Below, one piece after another: positions 30,189 through 39,410 of a stretch of DNA of 58,086 nucleotides. The position numbers were made by a program, and so were the translations under genes. Source of the stretch: Acidiferrobacterales bacterium (lineage in GTDB: Bacteria > Pseudomonadota > Gammaproteobacteria > Acidiferrobacterales > SZUA-150); the NCBI GenBank assembly GCA_947258385.1, contig CAMYII010000033.1, forward strand, positions 95,529 to 153,614, given 5' to 3'. The number at the start of each line of letters is the position of its first letter. Within the stretch, counting starts at the first letter, position 1. Below the pieces are notes generated by a model, which worked only from the letters and a program-made list of their open reading frames with translations, searched no databases and was not told the origin of the DNA.

Positions 30189-31012
30189 GATCTATCGCAA
30201 CAATAATTCTCTTGCTGCTGACTGCGCTACTTTATGGTTGTAGCAGTGCTCCAGGCGGCGGGGGTTATTATATGGATGACGGCCCCCACGCAAACCCCGA
30301 GGTTGACCTTGACAGCGTACCTGATGCCATACCAAAAGCGGAGCCGCTCAGCAAACGCGGCAACGCACCCTACAAGGTCTTCAATAAGACATATTTCCCC
30401 TTACGTGACGCGAGTGGCTACCGGGAACGGGGCATAGCGTCCTGGTACGGCAAGAAATTTCATGGAAACAAAACGTCCAGCGGGGAAACCTATGATATGT
30501 ACGCCATGACGGCTGCGCACAAGTCCCTTCCTATCCCCTCATATGTGCGTGTGCGGAATCTGCGCAACGGAGAGTCCGTAATCGTTCGCGTAAATGACCG
30601 CGGACCATTTCTACACAACCGCTTGATTGATCTATCGTACGCCGCCGCCGCCAGGCTCGATATCGTAAAGACGGGAACTGGCTTAGTGGAAGTATCGGCC
30701 ATCACCGTCGATCAGAACCGCGAAGCCTCCATGCCGAAGAAAGAACGTGTTACCACGCCAAGTTTTAATGGCCAGGACCCGAGAATATATTTGCAGGTTG
30801 GCGCGTTCAGCCAGCGTGACAATGCCGCAAAGCTGTACGAGCGTCTAAGGCATGTCACGCCGGAACCGGTGCTGCTGGAATCCGATGGAGCGAATCAAGG
30901 AAAAGTATACAAGGTACGAATCGGTCCTATAAAGACCATCGAAGAGGTGGAACGGCTGGTGCAACGCATTACCGATCTCGGCATCGACGATGCGATTTTT
31001 GTCATAGACTGA
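30185..31012 (+). CDS. rlpA: RlpA septal lipoprotein, probable lytic transglycosylase with SPOR domain
   Basis: 275 residues. Lipoprotein signal with lipobox LLYGC. A double-psi beta-barrel domain follows: GIASWYGKKFHGNKTSSGETYDMYAMTAAHKSLP, VNDRGPF and LIDLSYAAAARL, with the catalytic His/Asp environment intact. A C-terminal SPOR domain (YLQVGAFSQRDNAAKLYERL to YKVRIGPI) targets denuded glycan at the septum. Its ATG overlaps the mltB stop (ATGA). Confidence 0.96.
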   Translation: MRSIATIILLLLTALLYGCSSAPGGGGYYMDDGPHANPEVDLDSVPDAIPKAEPLSKRGNAPYKVFNKTYFPLRDASGYRERGIASWYGKKFHGNKTSSGETYDMYAMTAAHKSLPIPSYVRVRNLRNGESVIVRVNDRGPFLHNRLIDLSYAAAARLDIVKTGTGLVEVSAITVDQNREASMPKKERVTTPSFNGQDPRIYLQVGAFSQRDNAAKLYERLRHVTPEPVLLESDGANQGKVYKVRIGPIKTIEEVERLVQRITDLGIDDAIFVID

Positions 31013-31020
31013 TAGGTTAT

Positions 31021-32205
31021 ATGCAGGGTCACTCCACAATAGTCCACCACCCCGCCGGTCACGACGCATTTCCATTTATTCGGGCGGTTATCCTGGTCTG
31101 GCTATTACTCCTGTCGCCCCCGGTGCTTGCGGCCACCCAAGACGATACGCTGCCGAGCATGAACGCGGACTCGTGGCTGCTATTGGACCATCATAGCGGC
31201 CATGTGATAACCAGCCATAATGCTGAGACGCGGCATCACCCGGCCGGTCTGACAAAACTGATGTCAGCCTATATCGTATTTGAACACCTTAGCGGTGGTT
31301 CGCTCAGCCCGGACTCACCGGTAAGAGTAAGTGTACATGCAGCCGACGCCCCGGGTAAGCAAATTTTTCTCAAGGCCGAAGACGTCATCTCAGCCAGTGA
31401 GTTGATTTACGGAATGATCGTCCAATCAGCCAACGATGCAACAATTGCCCTTGCGGAGACGCTTGCCGGGAGCGAAAGCGGATTTGTGGACCTAATGAAT
31501 GCGAAGGCGTATGAGCTTGGGCTTGTCAACACCCGCTTCCGGAACGCCACAGGGCTGTCACAAAAAGACCACTATTCGACAGCCAGTGATATTGTACGTC
31601 TCGCCAGGGTGCTGATTCGCGATTATCCGGATTATTATAAATGGTATTCAATCAAGACATTTACTCACAATGGGATAAAGCACCATAACCGCAACGCGCT
31701 TTTATGGCGCGACGAGGCCATCGACGGAATAAGGGCAAGTTATGATCGTTCGTCAGGATATCACCTTGCAGCCTCCGGGGCCCGAGGCGACATGCGGCTG
31801 ATCGCAACCGTGCTCGGCGCCCCCAGCGAACGCGCGCAGATCGAAGCCGGGATCAGCCTGCTCAATTACGGATTCAACGGGTACGAAACGCGTCTGCTTT
31901 ATCGGGCAAATACTCCGGCCACCCGGGTCAGGGTCTGGATGGGAAACAACAGTATGCTTCCGGTGGGCATCAGCAAGGATTTCTATGTTACCATTCCACG
32001 CGGATCCACCGGCGGTCTGCAAGCCACGCTCACAATAAAGGATGTTCAATACGCGCCCAAGCGTCCAAACGAGGTGCTCGGCACGCTCAACGTTTACATG
32101 GGTGAGGAGGTCATCGCCAGCCGGCCATTGATCGCGCTAGAGGAAATCAAATTGGGCAACCCGCTGCAAAGGGCCCTGGACAGGATCCAATTGTGGTTTT
32201 ACTAG
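31021..32205 (+). CDS. DacA-family (PBP5/6) protein with lost catalytic serine and KTG motif
   Basis: 394 residues, full length, in the syntenic place of dacA. The fold is well kept: signal peptide, NADSWLLLDHHSGHVI, IVQSANDATIALAE (SxN motif as SAN at about 136-138), the late beta domain and a C-terminal amphipathic anchor (LQRALDRIQLWFY). However the SxxK motif reads PAGLTK: residue 76 is Gly (codon GGT at 31246-31248), and KTG reads RAS (31732-31740) in DGIRASYDRSSGYHL. Both changes abolish the known D,D-carboxypeptidase mechanism. With no stop or frameshift, this looks like a maintained pseudoenzyme rather than a decayed gene. Confidence 0.93.
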   Translation: MQGHSTIVHHPAGHDAFPFIRAVILVWLLLLSPPVLAATQDDTLPSMNADSWLLLDHHSGHVITSHNAETRHHPAGLTKLMSAYIVFEHLSGGSLSPDSPVRVSVHAADAPGKQIFLKAEDVISASELIYGMIVQSANDATIALAETLAGSESGFVDLMNAKAYELGLVNTRFRNATGLSQKDHYSTASDIVRLARVLIRDYPDYYKWYSIKTFTHNGIKHHNRNALLWRDEAIDGIRASYDRSSGYHLAASGARGDMRLIATVLGAPSERAQIEAGISLLNYGFNGYETRLLYRANTPATRVRVWMGNNSMLPVGISKDFYVTIPRGSTGGLQATLTIKDVQYAPKRPNEVLGTLNVYMGEEVIASRPLIALEEIKLGNPLQRALDRIQLWFY

Positions 32206-32397
32206 AACCTGTCGTAAAATCAAAATCGCTCAGCTGCCCTTCACACCCTGGAAACGACGCAAAGAACGCCAAGACGCAGAGGATACTTCAAAACACTATA
32301 AAGCGTTTTTGCTTTCTTCGCGTACTTTGCGCCTCTGCGGCCTCTGCATTTTTCCAGAGCACCAGGGGGTAGAAAGGTATTTTGAGATAGTTCCTAG
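32202..32397. repeat. MITE-like element bounded by CTAG
   Basis: 196 bp from CTAGAACCTGTCGTAAAAT to a right end that reads inward as CTAGGAACTATCTCAAAAT (14 of 20 positions match). Inner arms GACGCAAAGAACGCC and TACTTTGCGCCTCTGCG are inverted. No ORF. The left CTAG includes the TAG stop of the DacA-family gene. A truncated relative is at 20075. Confidence 0.8.
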
Positions 32398-32489
32398 GAT
32401 CCAATTGCGACGCACGCTGGCCGCATTGTGATCTCATATCGATCATTTTTTCCTTTAACTCGCCCGGTTTTGAATTGTATCATTCAGCG

Positions 32490-33359
32490 ATGAACAAAAT
32501 CAGTTGCGTTTACCTCAACGGCGAGTTTCTGCCGCCGGAACGGGCCAAGATATCCGCGTTTGATCGCGGCTTCATTTTCGGAGATGGCGTCTACGAGGTC
32601 ATACCGGTATTCGGTGGACGCCCGTTCCGTTTAACCCACCACCTCTCGCGCCTTGAACGCAGTCTGTCGGCTCTCGGTATCATCAATCCGCTGCCGCCAG
32701 AGGACTGGGAGGCGATCTTTCAGAGGCTGATAACGGGGCACGGTGACGCCGATCAATCGATCTATTTACAGATCACACGGGGGGTTGCAGAGCGCGACCA
32801 CAGTTACCCGGAGAACGTGAGCCCCACCGTGTTCGCCTACGCGCAGATCATGCGTTATCCCGATGCCGCCACCCTCGCCAAAGGCGTGTCGGCCATCACG
32901 CTGGAAGACATACGCTGGCAGCGATGTGACATCAAGGCGGTGGCGCTGCTGGCCAACGTCATGATGCGTCAAAAGGCCGTCGAATCGGGGTCCGCTGAAT
33001 CGATCCTGATACGCGACGGCTTGCTGACAGAGGGTGCTGCCAGCAATATTTTTATTGTGAAGAACGGCCGGTTACGAACGCCGCCAAGCAATGCATACAT
33101 TTTGCCGGGTATCACCCGCGATCTCATTGTTGAGCTTGCCGAGGCAAACGGCATACAATGCCTGCAAACCGAACTCACTGAAACCGAATTGATGGACGCC
33201 GATGAGGTCTGGATGACGAGCTCCACCAAGGAAATTCTTCCTGTCACGCAGCTGAACCATAAAGCTGTCGGTAGCGGCGTACCCGGTCCGATGCACGCCA
33301 AGCTCTATGCGATCTACCAGGACTACAAGGAAGCCTTCCGCCAGGGGAAGGTGCGGTGA
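32490..33359 (+). CDS. dat: D-amino acid aminotransferase (class IV PLP enzyme)
   Basis: 289 residues from ATG 32490 (in-frame TTG at 32475 is an alternative). Class IV features: YLNGEFLPPERAKISAFDRGFIFGDGVYEVIP, the PLP lysine in RCDIKAVALLANVMMRQ, the phosphate-binding EGAASNIFIVKNGRLRTP and LPGITRDLIVELA. It interconverts D-alanine and D-glutamate with keto acids, supplying or recycling wall amino acids, which suits its position after the peptidoglycan genes. Confidence 0.93.
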   Translation: MNKISCVYLNGEFLPPERAKISAFDRGFIFGDGVYEVIPVFGGRPFRLTHHLSRLERSLSALGIINPLPPEDWEAIFQRLITGHGDADQSIYLQITRGVAERDHSYPENVSPTVFAYAQIMRYPDAATLAKGVSAITLEDIRWQRCDIKAVALLANVMMRQKAVESGSAESILIRDGLLTEGAASNIFIVKNGRLRTPPSNAYILPGITRDLIVELAEANGIQCLQTELTETELMDADEVWMTSSTKEILPVTQLNHKAVGSGVPGPMHAKLYAIYQDYKEAFRQGKVR

Positions 33360-34069
33360 ACCCAACGACATCCCCCTGCCATGATAGCCCCATGCCCGGC
33401 CTGAAGCAGGACAGCAATGCAATTGTGCGCGGACTCGGCCTGGTCGACTACCGCGAAACATGGCAGGCGATGCAGGCGTTCAATGCCGCACGCACGCCTC
33501 GAACCAGCGACGAGATCTGGTTGCTCGAACATCCACCGGTGTATACGCTGGGTCTCAAGGGCAGGCGGGATCATTTGCCGGATCACCCGACCGCGATCCC
33601 GGTCATCCATTCCGACCGTGGCGGTGAAATCACCTTTCATGGACCCGGCCAGCTCATCGCCTACGTACTGGCCGATTTGCGGCGTCGTCAATGGGGAATC
33701 AAGAGGCTGGTGGGCGCCCTGGAACAATCGGTCATTGACCTGTTGGCCGGGCTCGGCATCGACGGCCACCGCCGGGACGGGGCGCCCGGCGTTTACGTGG
33801 ATAATAAGAAAATCGCGTCCCTGGGCCTACGCATCCGCAACGGAGGCAGCTATCACGGCCTGGCGTTCAATGTTGATATGGACCTGGTACCGTTCCGGGA
33901 TATTGCGCCCTGCGGCTATAGCGACCTGGAGGTGACGCAGCTCCGCGAATGGTGCCGGCCGGTTGACATGGCGCAAACCGCAGAATCGCTTGTTACGCAT
34001 CTGCAGCGCAATCTGGGCTACAATAGCGCCTCGGGCCGCGGCCCGGACTTCTTAAACAACGTATTGTAG
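33356..34069 (+). CDS. lipB: Octanoyl-[acyl carrier protein]-protein N-octanoyltransferase
   Basis: 237 residues from a GTG at 33356 that overlaps the dat stop (GTGA) and has an AGGGGAAGG ribosome site upstream; an ATG at 33392 is possible. Family motifs: EIWLLEHPPVYTLGLKGRRDHL, RGGEITFHGPGQLIAY, the lysine in KKIASLGLRI and the acyl-accepting Cys in APCGYSDLEVTQL. It moves octanoate from ACP to lipoyl domains. The ybeD gene usually found between dat and lipB is absent. Confidence 0.96.
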   Translation: MNPTTSPCHDSPMPGLKQDSNAIVRGLGLVDYRETWQAMQAFNAARTPRTSDEIWLLEHPPVYTLGLKGRRDHLPDHPTAIPVIHSDRGGEITFHGPGQLIAYVLADLRRRQWGIKRLVGALEQSVIDLLAGLGIDGHRRDGAPGVYVDNKKIASLGLRIRNGGSYHGLAFNVDMDLVPFRDIAPCGYSDLEVTQLREWCRPVDMAQTAESLVTHLQRNLGYNSASGRGPDFLNNVL

Positions 34070-34078
34070 TTGCCCACG

Positions 34079-35056
34079 ATGAGCCAGCATCCGATTCGAC
34101 GCCCTAATCCATTAAAAGGCGCTTCCAAGACCAGCCGGATTCCGGTCAAGGTCGAGCCTCGCGCAAATCCGTTGAAAAAACCGGCTTGGATCCGCGCACG
34201 CGCACCCAACAGCCCGAAGGTCGCCGACCTCAAGGCCGTTTTGCGGGCACACAAGCTGCACACGGTTTGCGAAGAGGCTGCCTGTCCGAATATCGGGGAA
34301 TGTTTTGCTCACGGCACGGCAACCTTCATGATCATGGGCAGCGTGTGTACGCGGCGCTGCCCCTTTTGCGACGTGGCCCATGGACGCCCGGCGCCGCTCG
34401 ACCCGGACGAGCCGCGCAATCTCGCGAAGACGGTGGCCGCGATGGGTCTGAGATTTGTTGTCATCACGTCGGTTGACCGGGATGATTTGCGTGACGGTGG
34501 CGCCGGGCATTTCTCGGCCTGCATCGAGGCGATCCGCCAGCAGGCACCGCAGACGTCGGTCGAGATTCTGGTACCCGATTTCCGCGGCCGCATGGACAAG
34601 GCACTGGACGTGTTGCGGTGCTCACCCCCGGATATCTTCAACCACAATCTTGAAACGGTCCCGCGGCTCTACAAGATGGCGCGTCCGGGGTCCGACTACC
34701 AACATTCATTGTCTTTACTGGCACGCTTCAAGGTGATCTATCCCGATATTCCGACCAAGTCCGGGATCATGGTGGGACTGGGCGAGACCGATGAGGAAAT
34801 CGAACAGGTCATGCATGATCTGCGACAACATGACTGCGACCTGCTTACCATAGGGCAATACCTGCAGCCGGGTCCGCATCACCTGCCCGTCGAGCGCTAT
34901 GTGCATCCGGATGCCTTTGCACGCTTTGCCCGACTCGGCGATGCCATGGGTTTTAAGCATGTCGCCAGCGGTCCAATGGTGCGCTCTTCGTATCATGCGG
35001 AACAACAAGCGGCAGAATATAGCCGGGCCCCCGGATGGAAATCTGGCCAAGATTAG
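34079..35056 (+). CDS. lipA: Lipoyl synthase
   Basis: 325 residues (ATG 34079; TTG at 34070 is an alternative). The auxiliary cluster motif [12 protein letters not shown] (C-x4-C-x5-C), the radical-SAM motif CTRRCPFC (C-x3-C-x2-C) and the C-terminal RSSYHAE serine ligand are all present. It inserts two sulfurs into octanoyl-lysine. Follows lipB by a few bases and overlaps the next gene by about 20 bp. Confidence 0.98.
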   Translation: MSQHPIRRPNPLKGASKTSRIPVKVEPRANPLKKPAWIRARAPNSPKVADLKAVLRAHKLHTVCEEAACPNIGECFAHGTATFMIMGSVCTRRCPFCDVAHGRPAPLDPDEPRNLAKTVAAMGLRFVVITSVDRDDLRDGGAGHFSACIEAIRQQAPQTSVEILVPDFRGRMDKALDVLRCSPPDIFNHNLETVPRLYKMARPGSDYQHSLSLLARFKVIYPDIPTKSGIMVGLGETDEEIEQVMHDLRQHDCDLLTIGQYLQPGPHHLPVERYVHPDAFARFARLGDAMGFKHVASGPMVRSSYHAEQQAAEYSRAPGWKSGQD

Positions 35057-35853
35057 TCAGCCAGCTGCTATTGCCACCCGGTGTTCTGCTGCTTTTTATT
35101 ATCCTCGGGCTTGCCCTGGCAGTAAAATGGAATGTCGCCGGCGGCGTGGTGATAGCGATCAGTGCCGCGTTATTATTCTTTCTGAGCCTTCCGCTGACCG
35201 GCCACTGGCTTATTTTGCGACTGGAGTCCGCTCACCCACCGTTAGCTCTTGACCAGGATACGCTGCAACCCCATGCGGAGGCAATCGTGGTACTCGGTAT
35301 GGACCGCTACGCGGACGCACCGGAATATGGAGCCGATACGGTAAGCGGTGGGACGCTGGTACGGTTAAGATACGCCGCACACCTGCATAAAAGAATGGGG
35401 CTGCCCATCCTGCTGAGCGGCGGGACGCCCTACGGTGAGGAGATCGCAGAGGCCACGCTGATGCATGCGGCGATGCAGTCCGATTTTGGACTCGACCCCA
35501 AGTGGATAGAGACGGATTCCCGCAATACGTTCGAGAATGCACTCAACGCTAAGGAAATCCTGTCCGCTCTGGGTATCAAGCGCGTCTATCTGGTCACGCA
35601 CGCCTGGCATATGCCGCGTGCGGTATGGGCCTTCACCCGCGCGGGGATCGTCGCCATACCGGCGCCGACGGGATTTACCACCCGGAGCAACCGCGAGCGA
35701 AAACTCTACGGGTTTCTCCCGAGCGCCAAGGGCCTGGTGCTGAGCAGTCTGGCGCTGCGAGAACGGCTTGGGTTGACCTGGTATAGACTAAAATACGCAT
35801 CGGAGGCGGGACACAATACCAAGAATGCGCTGCCCGCTGCGACGGCACCCTGA
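35035..35853 (+). CDS. YdcF/ElyC-family DUF218 membrane protein
   Basis: 272 residues with two N-terminal transmembrane helices and a DUF218 domain: [54 protein letters not shown] and [18 protein letters not shown]. coli ElyC influences undecaprenyl-carrier metabolism at the envelope. The position after wall and lipoate genes fits an envelope role, but the activity is inferred. Confidence 0.9.
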   Translation: MEIWPRLVSQLLLPPGVLLLFIILGLALAVKWNVAGGVVIAISAALLFFLSLPLTGHWLILRLESAHPPLALDQDTLQPHAEAIVVLGMDRYADAPEYGADTVSGGTLVRLRYAAHLHKRMGLPILLSGGTPYGEEIAEATLMHAAMQSDFGLDPKWIETDSRNTFENALNAKEILSALGIKRVYLVTHAWHMPRAVWAFTRAGIVAIPAPTGFTTRSNRERKLYGFLPSAKGLVLSSLALRERLGLTWYRLKYASEAGHNTKNALPAATAP

Positions 35854-35963
35854 TCGCTTCTCGGGGAGGAAAAAACCGTCAGCGGTTCATCGGCAACGAG
35901 TTCCCAGGCCAAGGATACGCGAACTTGATCGTCCGGCCCGGCCAAAAGCGGTCTGACCCGTAA

Positions 35964-36112
35964 TTTGCGCATATGGATAAATGTTCTACATTAAAAAGAG
36001 CCGGTAGCCTTCGGGAGATCGCCGTTTTGGCACCTACGGGCGCGGTAACCGAGTGTCCCGCATAGACCGCTTCGGCTATCACCCCAACACCCCTATATTC
36101 TTGGACCAAGTG
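35964..36112 (+). promoter_or_regulatory. Putative promoter and structured leader before the secretion ATPase gene
   Basis: TTGCGC (about 35965) and TACATT, 16 bp apart, form a plausible sigma-70 promoter. The following leader contains GAGCCG, which can pair with CGGCUAUC 70 nt later, enclosing GCC-UUUU-GGC and CGGUAACCG-type hairpins. I could not match it to a known riboswitch class, including c-di-GMP types. Confidence 0.3.
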
Positions 36113-37906
36113 ATGGCATATAACTATCAGACCAATTCGAGCAAGGACCGCAGGTTGGATCTTAAGGACATCGCGGCGCAGCTACAGACCGATGGTCTGC
36201 TGTCAAAGGAAAACGCGGACAATCTCATTATTCCGGCGCGGTCTCATAAGCCGAGCGACCTGCATCCACTGGTGATTATCGCCAACCAGGGACTGACTAG
36301 CGTCAAACCGCCGCATAGGCCACTTGACCTCGAAACCCTGACCGCCTGGCTGGCCGAGAAGGTTAGGCTGCCCTATTTCCATATTGATCCGTTAAAGATT
36401 GACGTCACGGCCGTTACCGGCGTGGTGAAATACAGTTATGCGGACCGCAATCAGGTGCTTCCGGTTTCGGTGGCCCCTGACAAGGTCGTCATCGCGACGG
36501 CCGAACCCTATGTCCGGGAGTGGCAGCAGGAACTGGCGCACATCATCCGCAAGGACATCAGCCTCGTTGTCGCCAACCCGGCCGATATCAGCCGCTACCT
36601 CGTGGAGTTCTACAGCCTGGCGCGTTCCGTCAAGCAGGCGAGCGGGGAGGTTGAACAGAATCAGCTCGGCGGCATCAGCAATCTGGAACAACTGGTTGAG
36701 CTCAGCCGCGCCGGCAAGCTCGACGCCAACGATCAACATGTCGTGACTATCGTGGACTGGCTGCTGCAATATGCGTTCGACCAGCGGGCCAGCGATATTC
36801 ACCTGGAGCCGCGCCGCGACCAGGGTAATATACGCTTTCGCATCGACGGCACGCTGCATCTGGTCTACCAACTGCCGGCGCCAATCATGGCGGCGGTGAC
36901 CAGCCGGCTGAAGATTCTGGGGCGCATGGATGTGGCCGAAAAACGCCGTCCCCAGGACGGCCGCGTCAAGACCAAAACACCCGACAGTACCGAGATCGAG
37001 CTTCGGCTCTCGACGATGCCCACAGCATTCGGTGAGAAGCTGGTGATGCGCATTTTCGATCCCGAGGTGCTCGTCAAGGGTCTCAGGGAGCTGGGGCTAA
37101 GTGATGAGGATACCCGGCGGTGGCAATCGATGGTCACTCAACCGCACGGCATCGTCCTCGTGACCGGGCCGACGGGGTCCGGTAAAACGACCACGCTCTA
37201 TTCAACGCTCAAACAGCTCGCGCGTCCCGAGGTCAATGTCTGCACCATCGAGGACCCGATCGAAATGATCGAGGACGGCTTCAACCAGATGCAGGTGCAG
37301 CACAATATTGACATGGATTTCGCCGCCGGCGTGCGCAACCTCCTGCGGCAGGACCCCGATATCATTATGGTGGGTGAGATCCGGGACAAAGAGACCGCGG
37401 AGATGGCCGTGCAGGCCTCACTGACCGGACACCTCGTGCTCTCGACCCTGCACACCAATGACGCGCCGTCCGCCATGACCCGCCTGCTCGATATCGGCGT
37501 GCCGCCGTTCTTGATTAATGCCACGGTCCTGGGCATCGTGGCGCAAAGGCTGGTGCGCATGCTCTGCCCGCATTGCAAACAGCAGGGCCAACTCGATGAT
37601 GAGCACTGGCAGGCGCTCGTTCAGCCGTGGAAACCGCGCAAGCCCAATGCGGTTTATTTGCCCGAGGGCTGCCTCGAATGCCGCAACACCGGTTATTATG
37701 GGCGCGCCGGGATTTACGAAGTATTGACCCTGACACCGGGGCTCAAGGCCCTGATACGCCCGGATGTGGACGTGGCGGCCATCCGCAAGCAGGCGCTGAA
37801 AGACGGCATGAAGACACTGAGAATCAGCGGGGCGCAAAAGGTGATGGCAGGCTTGACGACCGTCGAAGAGGTCTACAAGGTCGCCCCGGCGCAGGAAGAT
37901 TTCTAA
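36113..37906 (+). CDS. GspE/PilB-family type II/IV secretion ATPase
   Basis: 597 residues from ATG 36113 (GTG at 36053 is upstream in frame). The N-terminal MshEN/T2SSE-N-like region (LKDIAAQLQTDGLLSKENADNLI, IDPLKIDVTAVTGVVKYSYADRNQVLPVSV) precedes the ATPase: Walker A GPTGSGKTTTLY, Asp box, Walker B IIMVGEIRDKETAEMA, His box LSTLHTNDA and a tetracysteine zinc site (CPHC..CLEC). It is a hexameric motor for pseudopilin or pilin polymerisation. No membrane platform, secretin or pilin genes accompany it. Confidence 0.93.
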   Translation: MAYNYQTNSSKDRRLDLKDIAAQLQTDGLLSKENADNLIIPARSHKPSDLHPLVIIANQGLTSVKPPHRPLDLETLTAWLAEKVRLPYFHIDPLKIDVTAVTGVVKYSYADRNQVLPVSVAPDKVVIATAEPYVREWQQELAHIIRKDISLVVANPADISRYLVEFYSLARSVKQASGEVEQNQLGGISNLEQLVELSRAGKLDANDQHVVTIVDWLLQYAFDQRASDIHLEPRRDQGNIRFRIDGTLHLVYQLPAPIMAAVTSRLKILGRMDVAEKRRPQDGRVKTKTPDSTEIELRLSTMPTAFGEKLVMRIFDPEVLVKGLRELGLSDEDTRRWQSMVTQPHGIVLVTGPTGSGKTTTLYSTLKQLARPEVNVCTIEDPIEMIEDGFNQMQVQHNIDMDFAAGVRNLLRQDPDIIMVGEIRDKETAEMAVQASLTGHLVLSTLHTNDAPSAMTRLLDIGVPPFLINATVLGIVAQRLVRMLCPHCKQQGQLDDEHWQALVQPWKPRKPNAVYLPEGCLECRNTGYYGRAGIYEVLTLTPGLKALIRPDVDVAAIRKQALKDGMKTLRISGAQKVMAGLTTVEEVYKVAPAQEDF

Positions 37907-37929
37907 CCGTATCTACCGCACACTAACCG

Positions 37930-38970
37930 ATGCTCTATCGTCGCTTGGGATACACCGATCTCGAGGTCAGCGTTATCTGCCTCGGCACCATGACCTGGGG
38001 CGAACAGAATACCGAAGCCGAGGCGCACCAGCAGCTTGACACCGCCGTTGACGCCGGGGTCAATTTTATCGATACCGCCGAGATGTATCCGATACCGCCG
38101 CAGGCCAAGACCTATGGACTAACCGAAACCTACCTTGGCAACTGGCTCAAATCCAGAAAACTTCGCGACCAGTGGATCATCGCCAGCAAGGTCGCGGGGC
38201 CTGCCGAATGGCTGCCCCACATACGCGGGGGCAAACTCCGTTTGGACCGGAAAAACATCATCTCGGCGCTGGATGGCAGTCTGCAACGCCTGCAGACCGA
38301 CTATATCGATCTCTATCAGCTGCACTGGCCGGACCGCAAGACAAACTTTTTCGGCAAACTCGGCTACGCGCACGACACAAACGATCAGTCTGTGCCGCTG
38401 CAGGAGGGTCTTGAGGTATTGGGCGAGCTTGTCGCCGCGGGCAAGATCCGTTACATCGGCCTGTCGAACGAGACACCGTGGGGCATCATGCACTGCCTGC
38501 AGCTCGCGGAGAGATCGCGCCTGCCCCGTATCGTGAGCGTGCAGAATCCGTACAATCTGTTAAACCGGACCTTCGAGATCGGCAACGCCGAGATCAGTCA
38601 CCGCGAGCAGGTGGGCCTGATCGCCTATTCGCCGCTCGGCTTCGGTGTCCTGTCGGGAAAATATCTCGACGGCGCCCGCCCTGAAGGCGCGCGCCTCGCG
38701 CTTTATGAGCATTACCGGCGCTACAGCAAACCGAACGCCCAGGCCGCCGTGGCGCTTTATGTGGACATTGCCAGGCGCCACGGCCTGCTCCCCTCACAGA
38801 TGGCGCTCGCCTATGTCAACAGCCGGGCGTTTCTGACGAGCACCATCATCGGCGCCACCACGTCGGAGCAGTTACACAGCAACCTGGACAGCATCAATCT
38901 CGCGCTTTCGCACGAGGTGCTGGAGGCCATCGAGGGTGTTCACGAGGCCTTCCCCAACCCCAGCCCTTGA
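37930..38970 (+). CDS. tas: Aldo/keto reductase, Tas type
   Basis: 346 residues. Markers: YRRLGYTDLEVSVICLGTMTWGEQNTEAEAH, GVNFIDTAEMYPIPPQAKTYGLTE (Asp and Tyr of the AKR tetrad), the Lys in WIIASKVAGP, LYQLHWPDR and a C-terminal IIGATTSEQL NADPH motif. The PIPPQAKTYG insert matches E. coli Tas rather than general AKRs. Its natural substrate is unknown. Confidence 0.92.
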   Translation: MLYRRLGYTDLEVSVICLGTMTWGEQNTEAEAHQQLDTAVDAGVNFIDTAEMYPIPPQAKTYGLTETYLGNWLKSRKLRDQWIIASKVAGPAEWLPHIRGGKLRLDRKNIISALDGSLQRLQTDYIDLYQLHWPDRKTNFFGKLGYAHDTNDQSVPLQEGLEVLGELVAAGKIRYIGLSNETPWGIMHCLQLAERSRLPRIVSVQNPYNLLNRTFEIGNAEISHREQVGLIAYSPLGFGVLSGKYLDGARPEGARLALYEHYRRYSKPNAQAAVALYVDIARRHGLLPSQMALAYVNSRAFLTSTIIGATTSEQLHSNLDSINLALSHEVLEAIEGVHEAFPNPSP

Positions 38971-38996
38971 ACGCGGACCGAACAGCAAGCCTCTGT

Positions 38997-39410
38997 CTAG
39001 CTTTTCACCTGCTGTGCCTGCTCCTGCTGTGCCTGCTCCTGCTGTGCCTGCTCCTGCTGTGCCTGGACTTCCTTGTGGACCTGCTCCATATCCAGCTCTT
39101 TGACCTTACCGACCAGCTCGTCCAGTGCCGCACCCGGAACCGCGCCCGGCTGGGAAAAGACAATAACCTTCTCCCGAAAGATCATCAGGGTGGGAATGGA
39201 ACGGATCTGGAAGTAACCCGCCAGTTCCCGCTCCTCCTCGGTATTGACCTTGGCGAACACAACGTCTGGATATTTCTCGGAGGCCGATTCGTAGACCGGC
39301 CCGAAGGACTTGCACGGACCGCACCACGGCGCCCAGAAATCCACAATCACGATGCCATTGGCATTAATCGTCTCTTCAAAATTCGTCTTGTTTAACTCAA
39401 TCGTTGCCAT
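38997..39410 (-). CDS. Thioredoxin with a repetitive glutamine-rich tail
   Basis: 137 residues. Residues 1-105 form a complete thioredoxin: FWAPWCGPCKSF active site and the cis-proline in RSIPTLMIF. The tail (about 110-135) consists of repeated QEQAQ units encoded by a 15-bp DNA repeat. The head is standard length, so the tail is an addition. No signal peptide, hence cytoplasmic. Convergent with the aldo/keto reductase gene. Confidence 0.93.
   Translation of the reverse strand: MATIELNKTNFEETINANGIVIVDFWAPWCGPCKSFGPVYESASEKYPDVVFAKVNTEEERELAGYFQIRSIPTLMIFREKVIVFSQPGAVPGAALDELVGKVKELDMEQVHKEVQAQQEQAQQEQAQQEQAQQVKS
39009..39065. repeat. 15-bp tandem repeat in the thioredoxin tail
   Basis: Unit CTGCTGTGCCTGCTC occurs three times exactly plus a partial fourth copy. 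In frame it encodes QEQAQ repeats. Identical units suggest recent slippage, so copy number may vary between strains. Confidence 0.95.

Noticed and set aside
35990-36090. c-di-GMP riboswitch before the GspE/PilB-like gene
   Set aside because: The conserved GGCAAACC and GGACGCAAAGCC segments of class I are absent, so only an unassigned leader is claimed.
39009-39065. CRISPR-like array
   Set aside because: Units are contiguous 15-bp coding repeats without spacers. No other region has spaced direct repeats typical of CRISPR.
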